From OLB7 sp966250335 (GTDB taxonomy: Bacteria > Bacteroidota > Ignavibacteria > OLB7): a stretch of 64,000 nucleotides of DNA. Below the pieces are notes generated by a model. That model did not search any database. It saw only the letters and a list, made by a program, of their open reading frames with translations, and had not been told where the DNA came from. Location of the stretch: contig CBINGZ010000036.1 of NCBI GenBank assembly GCA_966250335.1, forward strand, positions 1-64,000. Reading direction: 5' to 3'. A program made the position numbers and the translations under genes. Each line of letters opens with the position of its first letter. Within the stretch, counting starts at the first letter, position 1. Shown piece after piece: positions 27,090 to 35,324 of this stretch.

Positions 27090-28397
27090 ATGACAAGGTT
27101 CCGTACAAGCCTCCTTCGAACAATCGTTCTCGGATCGGTCGTCACGCTGGCCGCGGGGTGCGGCGAAGAGAAGGTGGTCGACCCAGATCCCGTTCCGGAG
27201 ACGGCGACGTTCAAGCTGATCCAGACCGAGATCTTCGAAAAGAGCTGCGCGGTCTCCGGATGCCATGCGGGTCCGACGCCGACCGGCAACCTCTCGCTGG
27301 AGTCGGGGGTCGCCTACGCGAATCTCATCAATGTGACGGCCGACAATCCGACGGCGAAGGGGGCGGGGCTGGTTCGTGTGAAGCCGGGAGATCCCAGCGC
27401 GAGCTTTCTCTACATGAAGCTGGCCGGTCTGCTTCTTCCGGACCACGGTTCGCGGATGCCGCTCGGCTCGGCCGCGCTCGACAGCAACAAGCTCAGATTC
27501 GTCAGGGAATGGATCGCGGCGGGAGCGCCCGATACCGGTGTGGTCGCCGACAAGGATCTGGTGACGGGGACCGGCGTGGTCTTCACCCCTCCTCCCGCTC
27601 CGGCGAACGGGATTCAGATCCATCTCTCGCCGTTCGATATTCTTCCGGGAAAGAACCGTGAGATCTTCCAGGCGATGCACTCGCCGAACACGACCGATAT
27701 CTGGGTGACCGGATTCGACGTGAAGATGCGCGACAACAGCCATCACTTCATCCTGTACAATTATGTCGAAGGGACCTCCAAGTTCCCGACGCTCGGCAAG
27801 GTCCGCGATCTTGGGGACGACATGGATGAATTCTTCGACGACAGGAATTTCTTCGTCGGCTCGCAGTCCTCGGAGTTCAGCTACCGCTTCCCGCCGGGGG
27901 TGGCGATGCGGCTGCCGGCCAACTCGGTGATGGACCTTAACTCCCATTACGTCAACCCGACCGCCAAGTCGATCAAGGGGGAGGTCTACCTGAACCTGCA
28001 CACGACCGACGCGCCGACGACGGTGGCGCAGAACCTGATCTGGTCCAACACGCAGTTCTCACTCCCCGCCTACAAGACGACGACGGTGCACACCACGCTT
28101 CCGGCGGCTCCATCGGATGCCGATATCTACATGCTCACCTCGCACATGCATCGTCGCGGCAGGAACTTCCGGATCTACCTGAAGGGGGGCCCCGACGACG
28201 GCAAGCTGGTTTACGAAAGCAGCGACTGGCACCTGCCGGTGGTGAAGACGTTCGACCCGCCGCTCCGCGTCCTGAAGGGGAACACCCTCCGCGCCGAGAC
28301 CGACTACTACAACGAGTCGGACGCCATGGTAAGCTACGGCCCGACGAGCGAGGATGAGATGTGTATCCTTATAGGATATATGACGTTTCTGAACTAA
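27090..28397 (+). CDS. Lipoprotein with heme-c motif and PHM-like copper monooxygenase domains
   Basis: A 435-residue predicted lipoprotein (lipobox Cys24). Residues 40-150 form a cytochrome-c-like domain with C53-x4-C58-H59 (CAVSGCH) and a probable Met ligand at M123 (SRMPLG). Residues 175-435 resemble the copper type II ascorbate-dependent monooxygenase fold (PHM/DBM). All likely copper ligands are present: HH218-219 and H286 for one site, H352/H354 (SHMHRRG) and M424 for the other. Fusion suggests electron delivery from heme to copper for a hydroxylation outside the inner membrane, but the substrate is unknown. I start at MTRFRTSLLRT. An ATG at 27051 is possible. Confidence 0.78.
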   Translation: MTRFRTSLLRTIVLGSVVTLAAGCGEEKVVDPDPVPETATFKLIQTEIFEKSCAVSGCHAGPTPTGNLSLESGVAYANLINVTADNPTAKGAGLVRVKPGDPSASFLYMKLAGLLLPDHGSRMPLGSAALDSNKLRFVREWIAAGAPDTGVVADKDLVTGTGVVFTPPPAPANGIQIHLSPFDILPGKNREIFQAMHSPNTTDIWVTGFDVKMRDNSHHFILYNYVEGTSKFPTLGKVRDLGDDMDEFFDDRNFFVGSQSSEFSYRFPPGVAMRLPANSVMDLNSHYVNPTAKSIKGEVYLNLHTTDAPTTVAQNLIWSNTQFSLPAYKTTTVHTTLPAAPSDADIYMLTSHMHRRGRNFRIYLKGGPDDGKLVYESSDWHLPVVKTFDPPLRVLKGNTLRAETDYYNESDAMVSYGPTSEDEMCILIGYMTFLN

Positions 28398-28494
28398 GGG
28401 ATGCCGCGATTCCCGATTCAATCGGAATCGGAGATGATGGGGGCCGGCGGCAGGCAGCGATCATATCGCGTGAACAACTGCCGCCGTTGCGCAG

Positions 28495-28533
28495 GCTCCC
28501 GAAGGGAGCACCCATTTGTAGCCGCAGGCCGCG
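28495..28533 (+). repeat. REP-like element: small hairpin plus GTAG-led sequence
   Basis: The hairpin gctccc-gaa-gggagc (28495-28509) is followed by gtagccgcaggccgcg (28518-28533). GTAG followed by a GC-rich imperfect palindrome is the style of REP elements mobilised by RAYT (TnpA-REP) proteins. Confidence 0.4.
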
Positions 28534-28544
28534 TTCATCATTCT

Positions 28545-28616
28545 TTAAGCGCCGAAGGTGCGTACCATTCCTCCTTTCCGCGAACAGGGAGAATGGTACG
28601 CACCTTCGGCGCCTAA
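28545..28616. repeat. Inverted repeat with 26-base arms
   Basis: Bases 28545-28570 and 28591-28616 are reverse complements with a single mismatch. The inner 22 bp (starting gcgccgaaggtgcg) are perfect, around a 20-base loop. It would make a very stable stem in DNA or RNA. No transposase frame lies inside. Confidence 0.85.
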
Positions 28617-28631
28617 GGTTGATGGGGGAAT

Positions 28632-28659
28632 GTCGCGGCGACAGAGGGCTCGCCTCTAC
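28632..28659 (-). repeat. REP-like element on the minus strand
   Basis: Read on the minus strand from 28659, GTAG is followed by aggcgagccctct (arms agagg/ccctct) and then gtcgccgcgac, a second mini-palindrome. The layout matches the GTAG-led element at 28518, in opposite orientation, as in paired REP/BIME arrays. Confidence 0.4.
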
Positions 28660-28782
28660 GAGGCTTGAGGAAGGAGGAATCGGACGGCCGGAAAATGCCT
28701 CGATACGATATGCCGTGAGGTGAGACGGTCCGCCTCTTTACCGGCATCGTCGGGGGGCAGCGACCCTGTTCCGCCGGGAAAC

Positions 28783-28816
28783 GAAGAAGGGGGAGTGTGA
28801 TCACTCCCCCTTCTTC
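28783..28816. terminator. Strong hairpin downstream of the minus-strand sigma/anti-sigma-like pair
   Basis: Perfect 15-bp arms (gaagaagggggagtg and cactcccccttcttc) enclose a 4-base loop. It lies 50 bases after the stop codon of the minus-strand gene at 28866 and would end transcription from that side. Confidence 0.75.
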
Positions 28817-28865
28817 ATATACGCTCGATTGTTTCCTCACCCTTCCAGGTGCTCCGATCCGATTC

Positions 28866-29759
28866 TTACCGCTTCGGTGTGGTTGGGGTTCTGAAATCGA
28901 TCTTGGCCTTCACATCCTTATCCTGGACCTGTTGAAGCGTCTTCGGTTTGTCCGTGGCCGCGGCCGGGTTCTCCGCAGGCTCCTGATTGACGGGAGCGGC
29001 GGCCGGCTGGGATTCGGTGGTCCGCTCGGGAGCCCGGCGCGTCTCCGTGGCGCGTGTGCCGCGCTGGTCCGCGGAGGGCGTTACAGCCTGCGTCGGGATT
29101 GTCTCCTGAGGAGAAACCGTCTCGGTCTGAGGAACTACGGCGGGAGGGAGCTCGGCCTCGGGGGCGGTGACGGTCGGAGCCGGCAGGGTCGGCACGGTTG
29201 CTGCGGGAGCAGGCGCGGCTGCCGGCATCTCCTTCGGGGTATCGTTCTGGGTCAGAACTCCGGTGAACGTGAGGGTTCCCGTCGTGACCGCCGCGGCGGC
29301 GGCGAGCGAGATGATCGCCGTCTTGACGGCGCCGAGCCCCGCGATGATTCCTCCCACACCCGCCGTGGAGGCCGCTCCGGCCGCGCCCGCTCCGGCGACG
29401 GTTCCGTTTGCCGCGACTCCGGCGGTTCCCGCGCCGGTCGCCGCCGTTCCGCCGGCTGCCGTCCCGGAGGTCGCGCTCGAGGTGGCTGCATAGGCGGCCT
29501 CCCCTGCGATCGCCGCCCCTCCGATGGAGGTGGCCGCAAGGGCCGCCAGCGCGCGGTTGCGGGTACGGGAATGATCGACGGGGAAGGTTTGCAGATCCTT
29601 CCGCATCGCGCGTTCGATCGTCTGCTCCGCATCGAGGATGCGGCGAAGCTCCGGGTCGGCCGCCAGCAGATGCAGGAAATCCTGCTGCTCGGCCCCGGCC
29701 AGCTCCCCATGCATGTAGCGTTCGATCAGACGCTCCCTGTCGTTCTGTTGTAAGTTCAT
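28866..29759 (-). CDS. Membrane protein with anti-sigma-like N-terminus and Ala/Thr/Pro-rich body
   Basis: A 297-residue protein. The first 60 residues (RLIERYMHGELAGAEQQDF, then LHLLAADPELRRILDAEQ) resemble the helical N-terminal domain of anti-sigma factors in Bacteroidota-like genomes, but no zinc-binding Cys/His set is present. A very Ala/Gly/Thr-rich stretch (85-165) contains one or two weakly hydrophobic segments, the clearest ending AAAAAVTTGTLTFTGVL. The remainder is Pro/Glu/Thr-rich and probably disordered outside the membrane. It follows the ECF sigma gene by 91 bases. Anti-sigma function is inferred from position. Confidence 0.65.
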   Translation of the reverse strand: MNLQQNDRERLIERYMHGELAGAEQQDFLHLLAADPELRRILDAEQTIERAMRKDLQTFPVDHSRTRNRALAALAATSIGGAAIAGEAAYAATSSATSGTAAGGTAATGAGTAGVAANGTVAGAGAAGAASTAGVGGIIAGLGAVKTAIISLAAAAAVTTGTLTFTGVLTQNDTPKEMPAAAPAPAATVPTLPAPTVTAPEAELPPAVVPQTETVSPQETIPTQAVTPSADQRGTRATETRRAPERTTESQPAAAPVNQEPAENPAAATDKPKTLQQVQDKDVKAKIDFRTPTTPKR

Positions 29760-29850
29760 GGCTCTATCGTCTTTCACCAGAAATGCTGTTCGTAGAGATT
29801 ACCGTCGATTCGGTAGCGTGTTCATTCGAAGGCGGCGCCTTCATTCCTCG

Positions 29851-30483
29851 TCAGGTTCGTATGGTCAGGTCGTCGTTCCGGTTCATCTGCAGCAGGATCG
29901 TCCGGAGCTGGGCGCGGGCCCGCGAGGCGCGCATCCGCACGGCGTCCACCGATTTGCCCATCATCTCGGCGATCTCGTCGAACCGGTAGCCGGAGTAGGT
30001 GTTGAGGATCAGCACCTCCCGCATCTCCATCGGAAGCTCGTTCAGCGCCATGATGACGAGCTCCTCCATCTGCGACATCTCGCGCATGGAGGCCGAAGGG
30101 AGCGCCCCTTCATGAACATCGTCGATCGAGGAGAGTCGCCGCTGCGAGCGGATATGGTTCAGGCAGAGGTTCCGGGCAATAGTCAGGAGAAATCCCCCCG
30201 GATTCAATACTTTCTGCGGCTTCAGGCGGAGTTTGATCACACGTTCCCAGAGCTCCTGCGTCAGATCCTCGGCGACATCGGACTCATTGACGAGCTTCAT
30301 GCAGTAGAGGAACAGGCGATGATTGTGGCGGTCGAAGAGATCGACGAACGCCCGGTCATCGCCGGCAAGAAACCGTTCGAACAGTTCCGCGTCAGGGTTG
30401 ACGGGAGCAATGGTCTGCTGGTCTGCTCTATCTTCAGTCTGGTCTGCGATCACCGCAGTTAAGGCAAGTGAATAACGACTCAT
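29851..30483 (-). CDS. ECF-type RNA polymerase sigma factor
   Basis: A 210-residue group 4 sigma factor. Sigma2 is visible as DDRAFVDLFDRHNHRLFLYC with VAEDLTQELWERV, and sigma4 as LNELPMEMREVLILNTYSGY with a helix-turn-helix in RFDEIAEMMGKSVDAVRMRA. The length is standard. It is transcribed away from the OmpA-like gene at 30578 and toward a probable anti-sigma gene. Its own -7 promoter element lies at 30537-30544. Confidence 0.9.
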   Translation of the reverse strand: MSRYSLALTAVIADQTEDRADQQTIAPVNPDAELFERFLAGDDRAFVDLFDRHNHRLFLYCMKLVNESDVAEDLTQELWERVIKLRLKPQKVLNPGGFLLTIARNLCLNHIRSQRRLSSIDDVHEGALPSASMREMSQMEELVIMALNELPMEMREVLILNTYSGYRFDEIAEMMGKSVDAVRMRASRARAQLRTILLQMNRNDDLTIRT

Positions 30484-30536
30484 ACCTTCGGGAGTTGTAT
30501 TGCACGTGATTCATCAGGATGACACACTCCCGGATT

Positions 30537-30544
30537 CAAACATA
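30537..30544 (-). promoter_or_regulatory. -7-type promoter element of the ECF sigma gene
   Basis: Minus-strand TATGTTTG matches TAnnTTTG exactly, 54 bases before the sigma-gene ATG. No TTG lies at the matching distance, so the upstream contact may be different or made by an ECF factor. Confidence 0.5.
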
Positions 30545-30564
30545 ACAGCCTCTGACGGAAGAAG

Positions 30565-30572
30565 TATCTTTG
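30565..30572 (+). promoter_or_regulatory. -7-type promoter element of the OmpA-like gene
   Basis: TATCTTTG matches TAnnTTTG exactly and ends 6 bases before the ATG at 30578. If used, transcription would start at or next to the ATG, giving a leaderless mRNA. No -33 TTG is at the right distance. Confidence 0.4.
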
Positions 30573-30577
30573 CAGAT

Positions 30578-32569
30578 ATGATCGTACGAAGTTTTCGTCC
30601 ATCACGGGCCGTTGCGGCGCTCCGGCGTTCCCTCCGGAGGGCTCTCAGGGTCTCCCTTCTGGCGTCTCTCTGGGCTTCTCTCCCGGGAGATGATGCCGGC
30701 GCTCAGAGCCCGTCGCAGATCTTCTTCGGCACCGGATACGAGTTCGGCATCCCTCTTTCGATCGAGCGCGACCGCCCCACGGGAGTCTGGTGCCTCGACT
30801 GCAACGGGACGGGGACGTCGTACAGCCATACGGTGCTCCTTCCGATCGGGATACGGTTCCCCGCGCTCTTCGACCCCATGATGGGACTGGAGGCCCGCCT
30901 GAGCCTTGCTTCCTCGTCGGGACGGTTCACGTCGCTGCCGTATACGGGATCTGCGGTGGACCAGAACACCGGCTCGGAGGTGGTGTCGGTCAACCAGGTG
31001 GAGATCGACGCCTCGCCGAAATTCCTCGGGCTCGACATTCTATCGGACTGGGAGACCGGATCGTGGCGGCTGCTGACCGGCCCCTGGTTCCGCTACAGGA
31101 TGACGGGCGACTTCACGATGACCGAACGGATCCTCACCCCCGGAGCCGAGTTCCCGAGCGAAGGGCGCGAGCGGGTGATCGCCGCCGGGGATACCCTGGG
31201 CGCGGCCCCTCTTTCGTTCGGTCTGCTCGTCGGAGGCGCCTACGATCTGGCCACGGGAGAAGAGTTCACCTTCCGGGCCGATGTAGGGGCGCGGATCGAT
31301 CTCAACGCCCTCGTCAGCGGACGGAACCTTGGAGCGTTCTCGCTCGGCATCGGCGGCGCGTTTGTGGTGAATCTGACGAAGACTCCCGAGCGCTCCGCGA
31401 TCGCCTCCCTTCCCACCCCTCCCGAACCCGAGCCCTCGGTCGTTCCCGAAGCTCCCGGACCGGCCGCGCTCGACGTCGAAGTGGAACTGTTCGGCGTCGC
31501 CGACGGGGAGGAGGAGCTTCCGTACGCTCTCGTCGAAGGGGAGAAGACACGGAGAACGAGCGGTTGCGAGCTGCTGCCGACGATCTTTTTCGAGGAGGGG
31601 AGCGATGCGATCCCATCGCGATACCGTCGGCTCTCGGTCGGGGAGGCGGCTGTGTTCACGGTCGACTCGCTGGCGCGCAGGACGCCGCTGGAGGTCTACC
31701 ATCATCTGTTGAACGTGATCGGGCACAGAATGGCCGAGCGGGAGAACGCGCGGCTGACCCTCACGGTCTACTCGCGATCGACGTCGGAGTCGGACGGCCG
31801 CGCCGATTCTCTCCGTCGCTATCTGGCGGAGATCTGGAGGATCGACTCGACGCGGGTCACAGTCCGCGACGGCGGCCGGCCGGAGGGAGAGCCGAGGGTG
31901 GAGATCTCCGCCTCCATGCCCGAGGTTCTGGAGCCGGTGACGATCGAGTGGATCGAGCAGAGCTACAGAACGCCGACGATCGGTCTGAACCCGTACATCC
32001 TCGCCGACGCCGGTGTGAAACGGTGGTCGATATCGGTCCGGCAGGGAACACGGCTGATCCAGGAGAAGGCGAGCGACACATCGGAAAGCAGCGCCTCCGC
32101 CACATCGCCGATCCTCGTTGCCGGGGAAACACCCGGAGCGCCGCCGCTCCCGCTGGTGGCGGAACTGACCGTGATCGATTCACTCGACCGGATGAAGATC
32201 GCCGTCGACACGCTCCCGCTACGGGTCATGGAGGAGATCGCATCCGACAACGGCGAGCGCGAGCGCGCCGAATACCTGATCCTCCCGACCGACGATTCAC
32301 CGGCCGCGCTGAAGCTCCGGCTCCGCCGAATCGCCGAATCGGTCCGCGACGGGGCTGTAGTCAGCATCGCCGCCGCCGAAAACGATCGCGCCGCAGTTCG
32401 CCTGACAGAGATGATCACCCGTGAACTACGCACGATGCTCAAGCCACGGGGGATCGAGCCCGATATATCGAACACGGCTGTACCCGGCGTCACAATCGAC
32501 ATGGAGTTGCCGGAGTCGACCACCTACGGGGCGGCCGTCATGATCGTGGTGGAGCAGGGGGCGGTGTAG
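30578..32569 (+). CDS. Large OmpA-like outer-membrane protein (paralogue A)
   Basis: A 663-residue envelope protein. After an Arg-rich signal region comes an N-terminal beta-barrel-like part (about 45-270), a Pro-rich linker (PEPEPSVVPEAPGP) and then an OmpA-like module. That module begins near residue 331 with TIFFEEGSDAIPSRYRRL and includes GRADSLRRYLAEIWRIDSTRV. A motif KRWSISVRQG is shared with the paralogue at 41828-43828 (RRWSISVSTG). A second OmpA-like module probably lies at the C-terminus, ending VMIVVEQGAV. OmpA-like domains tether the outer membrane to peptidoglycan. I start at MIVRSFRPSR. Confidence 0.72.
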   Translation: MIVRSFRPSRAVAALRRSLRRALRVSLLASLWASLPGDDAGAQSPSQIFFGTGYEFGIPLSIERDRPTGVWCLDCNGTGTSYSHTVLLPIGIRFPALFDPMMGLEARLSLASSSGRFTSLPYTGSAVDQNTGSEVVSVNQVEIDASPKFLGLDILSDWETGSWRLLTGPWFRYRMTGDFTMTERILTPGAEFPSEGRERVIAAGDTLGAAPLSFGLLVGGAYDLATGEEFTFRADVGARIDLNALVSGRNLGAFSLGIGGAFVVNLTKTPERSAIASLPTPPEPEPSVVPEAPGPAALDVEVELFGVADGEEELPYALVEGEKTRRTSGCELLPTIFFEEGSDAIPSRYRRLSVGEAAVFTVDSLARRTPLEVYHHLLNVIGHRMAERENARLTLTVYSRSTSESDGRADSLRRYLAEIWRIDSTRVTVRDGGRPEGEPRVEISASMPEVLEPVTIEWIEQSYRTPTIGLNPYILADAGVKRWSISVRQGTRLIQEKASDTSESSASATSPILVAGETPGAPPLPLVAELTVIDSLDRMKIAVDTLPLRVMEEIASDNGERERAEYLILPTDDSPAALKLRLRRIAESVRDGAVVSIAAAENDRAAVRLTEMITRELRTMLKPRGIEPDISNTAVPGVTIDMELPESTTYGAAVMIVVEQGAV

Positions 32570-32689
32570 GGACGTAGTTTTCTATAGAATCTCTTGATAA
32601 TACCAGACTTCAACTCATGAGCCCTACCGGGCGAACCAGAACAAAGGAAGGCTCGCCAGCTAGATCAAGCGATATCTGCCCTGAGCCTT
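32570..32689. other. Left flank of the restriction-modification gene
   Basis: An AT-richer 120-base strip between the OmpA-like gene and the end of the restriction-modification gene. Composition changes sharply here from the GC-rich background. I see no direct repeat matching the right flank, tRNA end or integrase site that would mark an insertion. Confidence 0.4.
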
Positions 32690-35176
32690 TTAATAAGGGC
32701 CCAGGAATCTTTCGCCGTTTAAATGAATCATATGTGTTGGTGCATCCGCTGTCCACACTTCAGTCTCCCATGAAATCTCGTTCAGATACTTGACCATATC
32801 TTTGCGAGTAAGGAATGCCGTCACATAGACAAGCCCGGCAGACGAGCCCTTGAACAGCTTCTGCATTTCCTGCTTGCGCTTTGCATCTACTGGTCCGTGC
32901 GACGTTACCGCTTCGATGAGCACCAGCCAATTCTTTTCCTTATAGTGAACGACAACATCGGGCATCTTGCCATGCTTGTTGATCGTAACGCCAAGTTCCT
33001 TCAGCTCTTCACGTTCGAATAGTGCGAATTTGGTATCTGTATCCCCGATATAGAGCACTCTGGCACCTGGTGTGAAGTATCCGCAGAAATCGTTGAGAAT
33101 CCTCTCGAGGAGAACGTTCTGCCCACCCGGTGAAAGCAGAATAGTCTGCTCGGAAACCATTACGGGAATTCTTAGTTTCTCCCGTTCCTGGCTGTACCTC
33201 ACACGTAGTGATCCTACATCAGAGAGAAACGCTTTCAGATTACGCTCCCATTCCTTTGTTCCAAAGGATCGAAATAGCCTTAACGCGGGTGGTACAACCT
33301 GGTAAACGGTCTTTCCACTGTTGATGGGGCGATCTGGCACGTCCGGATTTGCACAAATGATACCGGCTTCCAGGAACTGATGAACTGTTTGTTTACGAAC
33401 AGACTCACGTGTATTCGGCTTATATGTCTTCCCGTAATGCTGGGCAAAGAAATCCATCATCTGAGTGATACCACGCAATGGCTCACCAGCGTCGGTCCAT
33501 GACGTTGCTGGCCTGAGATCGAGAAGAGCAAGAATTGTGAGTGCAGAGCGTTCGTTCTGTTGTGCCTTCGGTAGGTCTAAGGCTTTCAGAACCGCGAGAG
33601 CTTCATTCACTCTGTGTTTTGCTCGGATCGGGTCAATGGAGGCAGGGTCATTGGACATAGAGAATAACTCTTCCTCGATTATATCGTCTAACTGCTGTTG
33701 TGACGGAAACTGCCCGTTGATCTTTCTGCCGAGAGATTCGAGCTCGGTTCTCGACGGATAGCGCAGACTTCGAAGATCAGTTGCGTTTACCTGCGTATGC
33801 CCGTTGAACTGCCGGAAGAATGAATCGACGAGAGTAGAGTTCAAATAGGCTGCAAGCCCTCGGGCAAGCTTCGGGGGAATTGGTTGACCGCCAATATGGA
33901 AATAGTTAAGATGATTCTCAAACGCGACGACCGATGAGTTGGCAATCGTCGTTTCAAACACGGCGGCAACCACTCTGCGAGCCTCCTCCTTGGCCGAAAA
34001 ACGCTTGACAAGCACATACGGACCAGATGGAATCAGCAATTCTTTTGTCTCATCAGCGATCACTAGTGCATTCGGCTTCTTGCTTGGTACAACCGGCCAT
34101 CGCACAAAGCCTTTAGAGAAATGTCCTGGATAGATCAGTGGTGCTGTGTTCTGCTCGGGCTGAGACCGGAGGAATTCCTTGGCTCTGAAATCTACAACAC
34201 GTCCGGTCGAGACAGTAAGCCCAAGCCCTTCGAGCGTCGTCTTCAGTCTGCCCATTCGTTCAGCGACAGCGTTCCCTAGTTCATCAGAGACAAGGTGAAT
34301 GAAGCAGTCGGGGTCATTCGGATATACGAACTGATCGTAGCCGACCTTTCGTTGCGTTTCATCCGTGTCTTCCGGTCCGTGGCTGCTGACAATAGTCACT
34401 TCCGTTTTCGATGCTTTCTTGACAACCTGGAAGATGATGTTCTCTTGAAGAACTTTGTCTTCATGGAATGCCCGGCTTCGGGATTCGAAGACATGGACTT
34501 TGCGAAAAGTCATCTCACGCAGGAACTCCTCACGAAACGGCTTGAAGTAGGGACCGTTGCAGAAACTTCGTGGTGTGATCGCGACAAGCTCCCCTCCAGG
34601 TTCGAGTAACCTTGCTATAAGCGCTAGAAAGGCTGTATAGAGATTGCTGGTTTCGATTCGGATGGAACGAAGCAGCTTTCTTGTCTCCGAGTCACTATTG
34701 ATTTTTCTGTAGGGAGGGTTAAGAATGGCAAAGTTGAAACGCTCTGGCTTAGAGCTGAAGAGCCCTTCCTGAAGCATTGCTGTGGCCGAGGCGATGAAGT
34801 CCGCTTCAATTACCTGCGTCTCGCATCTGATATTCATTCGTTCGCATTGCTGGCAACAGAGAGTCAGCGTCTCACGCAGATAGCGAGTAATTCCTTTATC
34901 AAGCTCAAAGGCAGTGATCGAAACTTCCTTAGGGAGCTTTTTCCATTTGAGCATTTCCGAAATGAATGCAGCGGATAACGAGCCGGCGCCAGCTCCAGCA
35001 TCGAGCAAGCGGACGGAGTCGGTTCGAATCTGAAACATGTTGGCCATGAGGCGCGCGACCGGAGCAGGGGTAAGAAATTGTCCCATTTCCGATCGATGCT
35101 TATCGTCCACCTGACGAGCTGCATCGATTCGCAGAAAGTCCGCATGTTCAACTAAGGATTCATTGTCTCTATCCAT
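32690..35176 (-). CDS. Single-chain restriction-modification enzyme: adenine methylase fused to BsuBI/PstI-type endonuclease
   Basis: This 828-residue protein joins two enzymes. Residues 1-510 are an N6-adenine methyltransferase of the Eco57I class: motif I LLDAGAGAGS (57-66), acidic AFELDKG (89-95) and catalytic NPPY (153-156), followed by a target-recognition region (about 300-480). Residues 515-828 match the length and layout of a complete BsuBI/PstI endonuclease. They hold a helical/winged N-part (NEALAVLKALDLPKA to VVPPALRLF) and a catalytic C-part with MPDVVVHYKEKNWLVLIEAV and TSHGPVDAKRKQEM (PD at 739-740, Glu755). The gene is distinctly AT-richer than its neighbours, a sign of recent transfer. 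If the family holds, the target may resemble CTGCAG. Confidence 0.85.
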   Translation of the reverse strand: MDRDNESLVEHADFLRIDAARQVDDKHRSEMGQFLTPAPVARLMANMFQIRTDSVRLLDAGAGAGSLSAAFISEMLKWKKLPKEVSITAFELDKGITRYLRETLTLCCQQCERMNIRCETQVIEADFIASATAMLQEGLFSSKPERFNFAILNPPYRKINSDSETRKLLRSIRIETSNLYTAFLALIARLLEPGGELVAITPRSFCNGPYFKPFREEFLREMTFRKVHVFESRSRAFHEDKVLQENIIFQVVKKASKTEVTIVSSHGPEDTDETQRKVGYDQFVYPNDPDCFIHLVSDELGNAVAERMGRLKTTLEGLGLTVSTGRVVDFRAKEFLRSQPEQNTAPLIYPGHFSKGFVRWPVVPSKKPNALVIADETKELLIPSGPYVLVKRFSAKEEARRVVAAVFETTIANSSVVAFENHLNYFHIGGQPIPPKLARGLAAYLNSTLVDSFFRQFNGHTQVNATDLRSLRYPSRTELESLGRKINGQFPSQQQLDDIIEEELFSMSNDPASIDPIRAKHRVNEALAVLKALDLPKAQQNERSALTILALLDLRPATSWTDAGEPLRGITQMMDFFAQHYGKTYKPNTRESVRKQTVHQFLEAGIICANPDVPDRPINSGKTVYQVVPPALRLFRSFGTKEWERNLKAFLSDVGSLRVRYSQEREKLRIPVMVSEQTILLSPGGQNVLLERILNDFCGYFTPGARVLYIGDTDTKFALFEREELKELGVTINKHGKMPDVVVHYKEKNWLVLIEAVTSHGPVDAKRKQEMQKLFKGSSAGLVYVTAFLTRKDMVKYLNEISWETEVWTADAPTHMIHLNGERFLGPY

Positions 35177-35192
35177 GGCTCTCTAGGTATCC

Positions 35193-35221
35193 GGGGCAAT
35201 CGCCCCTATCAAGCAAAGCTA
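35193..35221 (-). promoter_or_regulatory. Promoter element and leader hairpin of the restriction-modification gene
   Basis: Minus-strand TAGCTTTG (35221-35214) matches TAnnTTTG. Just downstream, ggggc-aatc-gcccc (35193-35206) makes a short hairpin at about the expected start of the mRNA, 17 bases before the ATG. No -33 TTG is at the right distance. Confidence 0.45.
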
Positions 35222-35324
35222 TTGGTTCGCTGCTATCGATTCGATTAGATCCTCTCTAATCTACACTCCTTCCGCCCTATCTCTCCATAGATACACACAA
35301 TGGATCTTCGCATCTAGTCCTACC

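Larger units (their letters stand above)
28398..28865. other. 468-base intergenic region rich in hairpins and REP-like elements
   Basis: No credible gene lies here. From left to right it holds a small hairpin (28495-28509), a GTAG-led element (28518-28533), a 26-base inverted repeat (28545-28616), a second GTAG-led element on the minus strand (28632-28659) and a terminator-like hairpin (28783-28816). Each is listed separately. Confidence 0.6.

Noticed and set aside
32570..35324. Genomic island with attachment sites around the restriction-modification gene
   Set aside because: The composition change is clear, but I found no tRNA, integrase, transposase or matching direct repeats at the borders.
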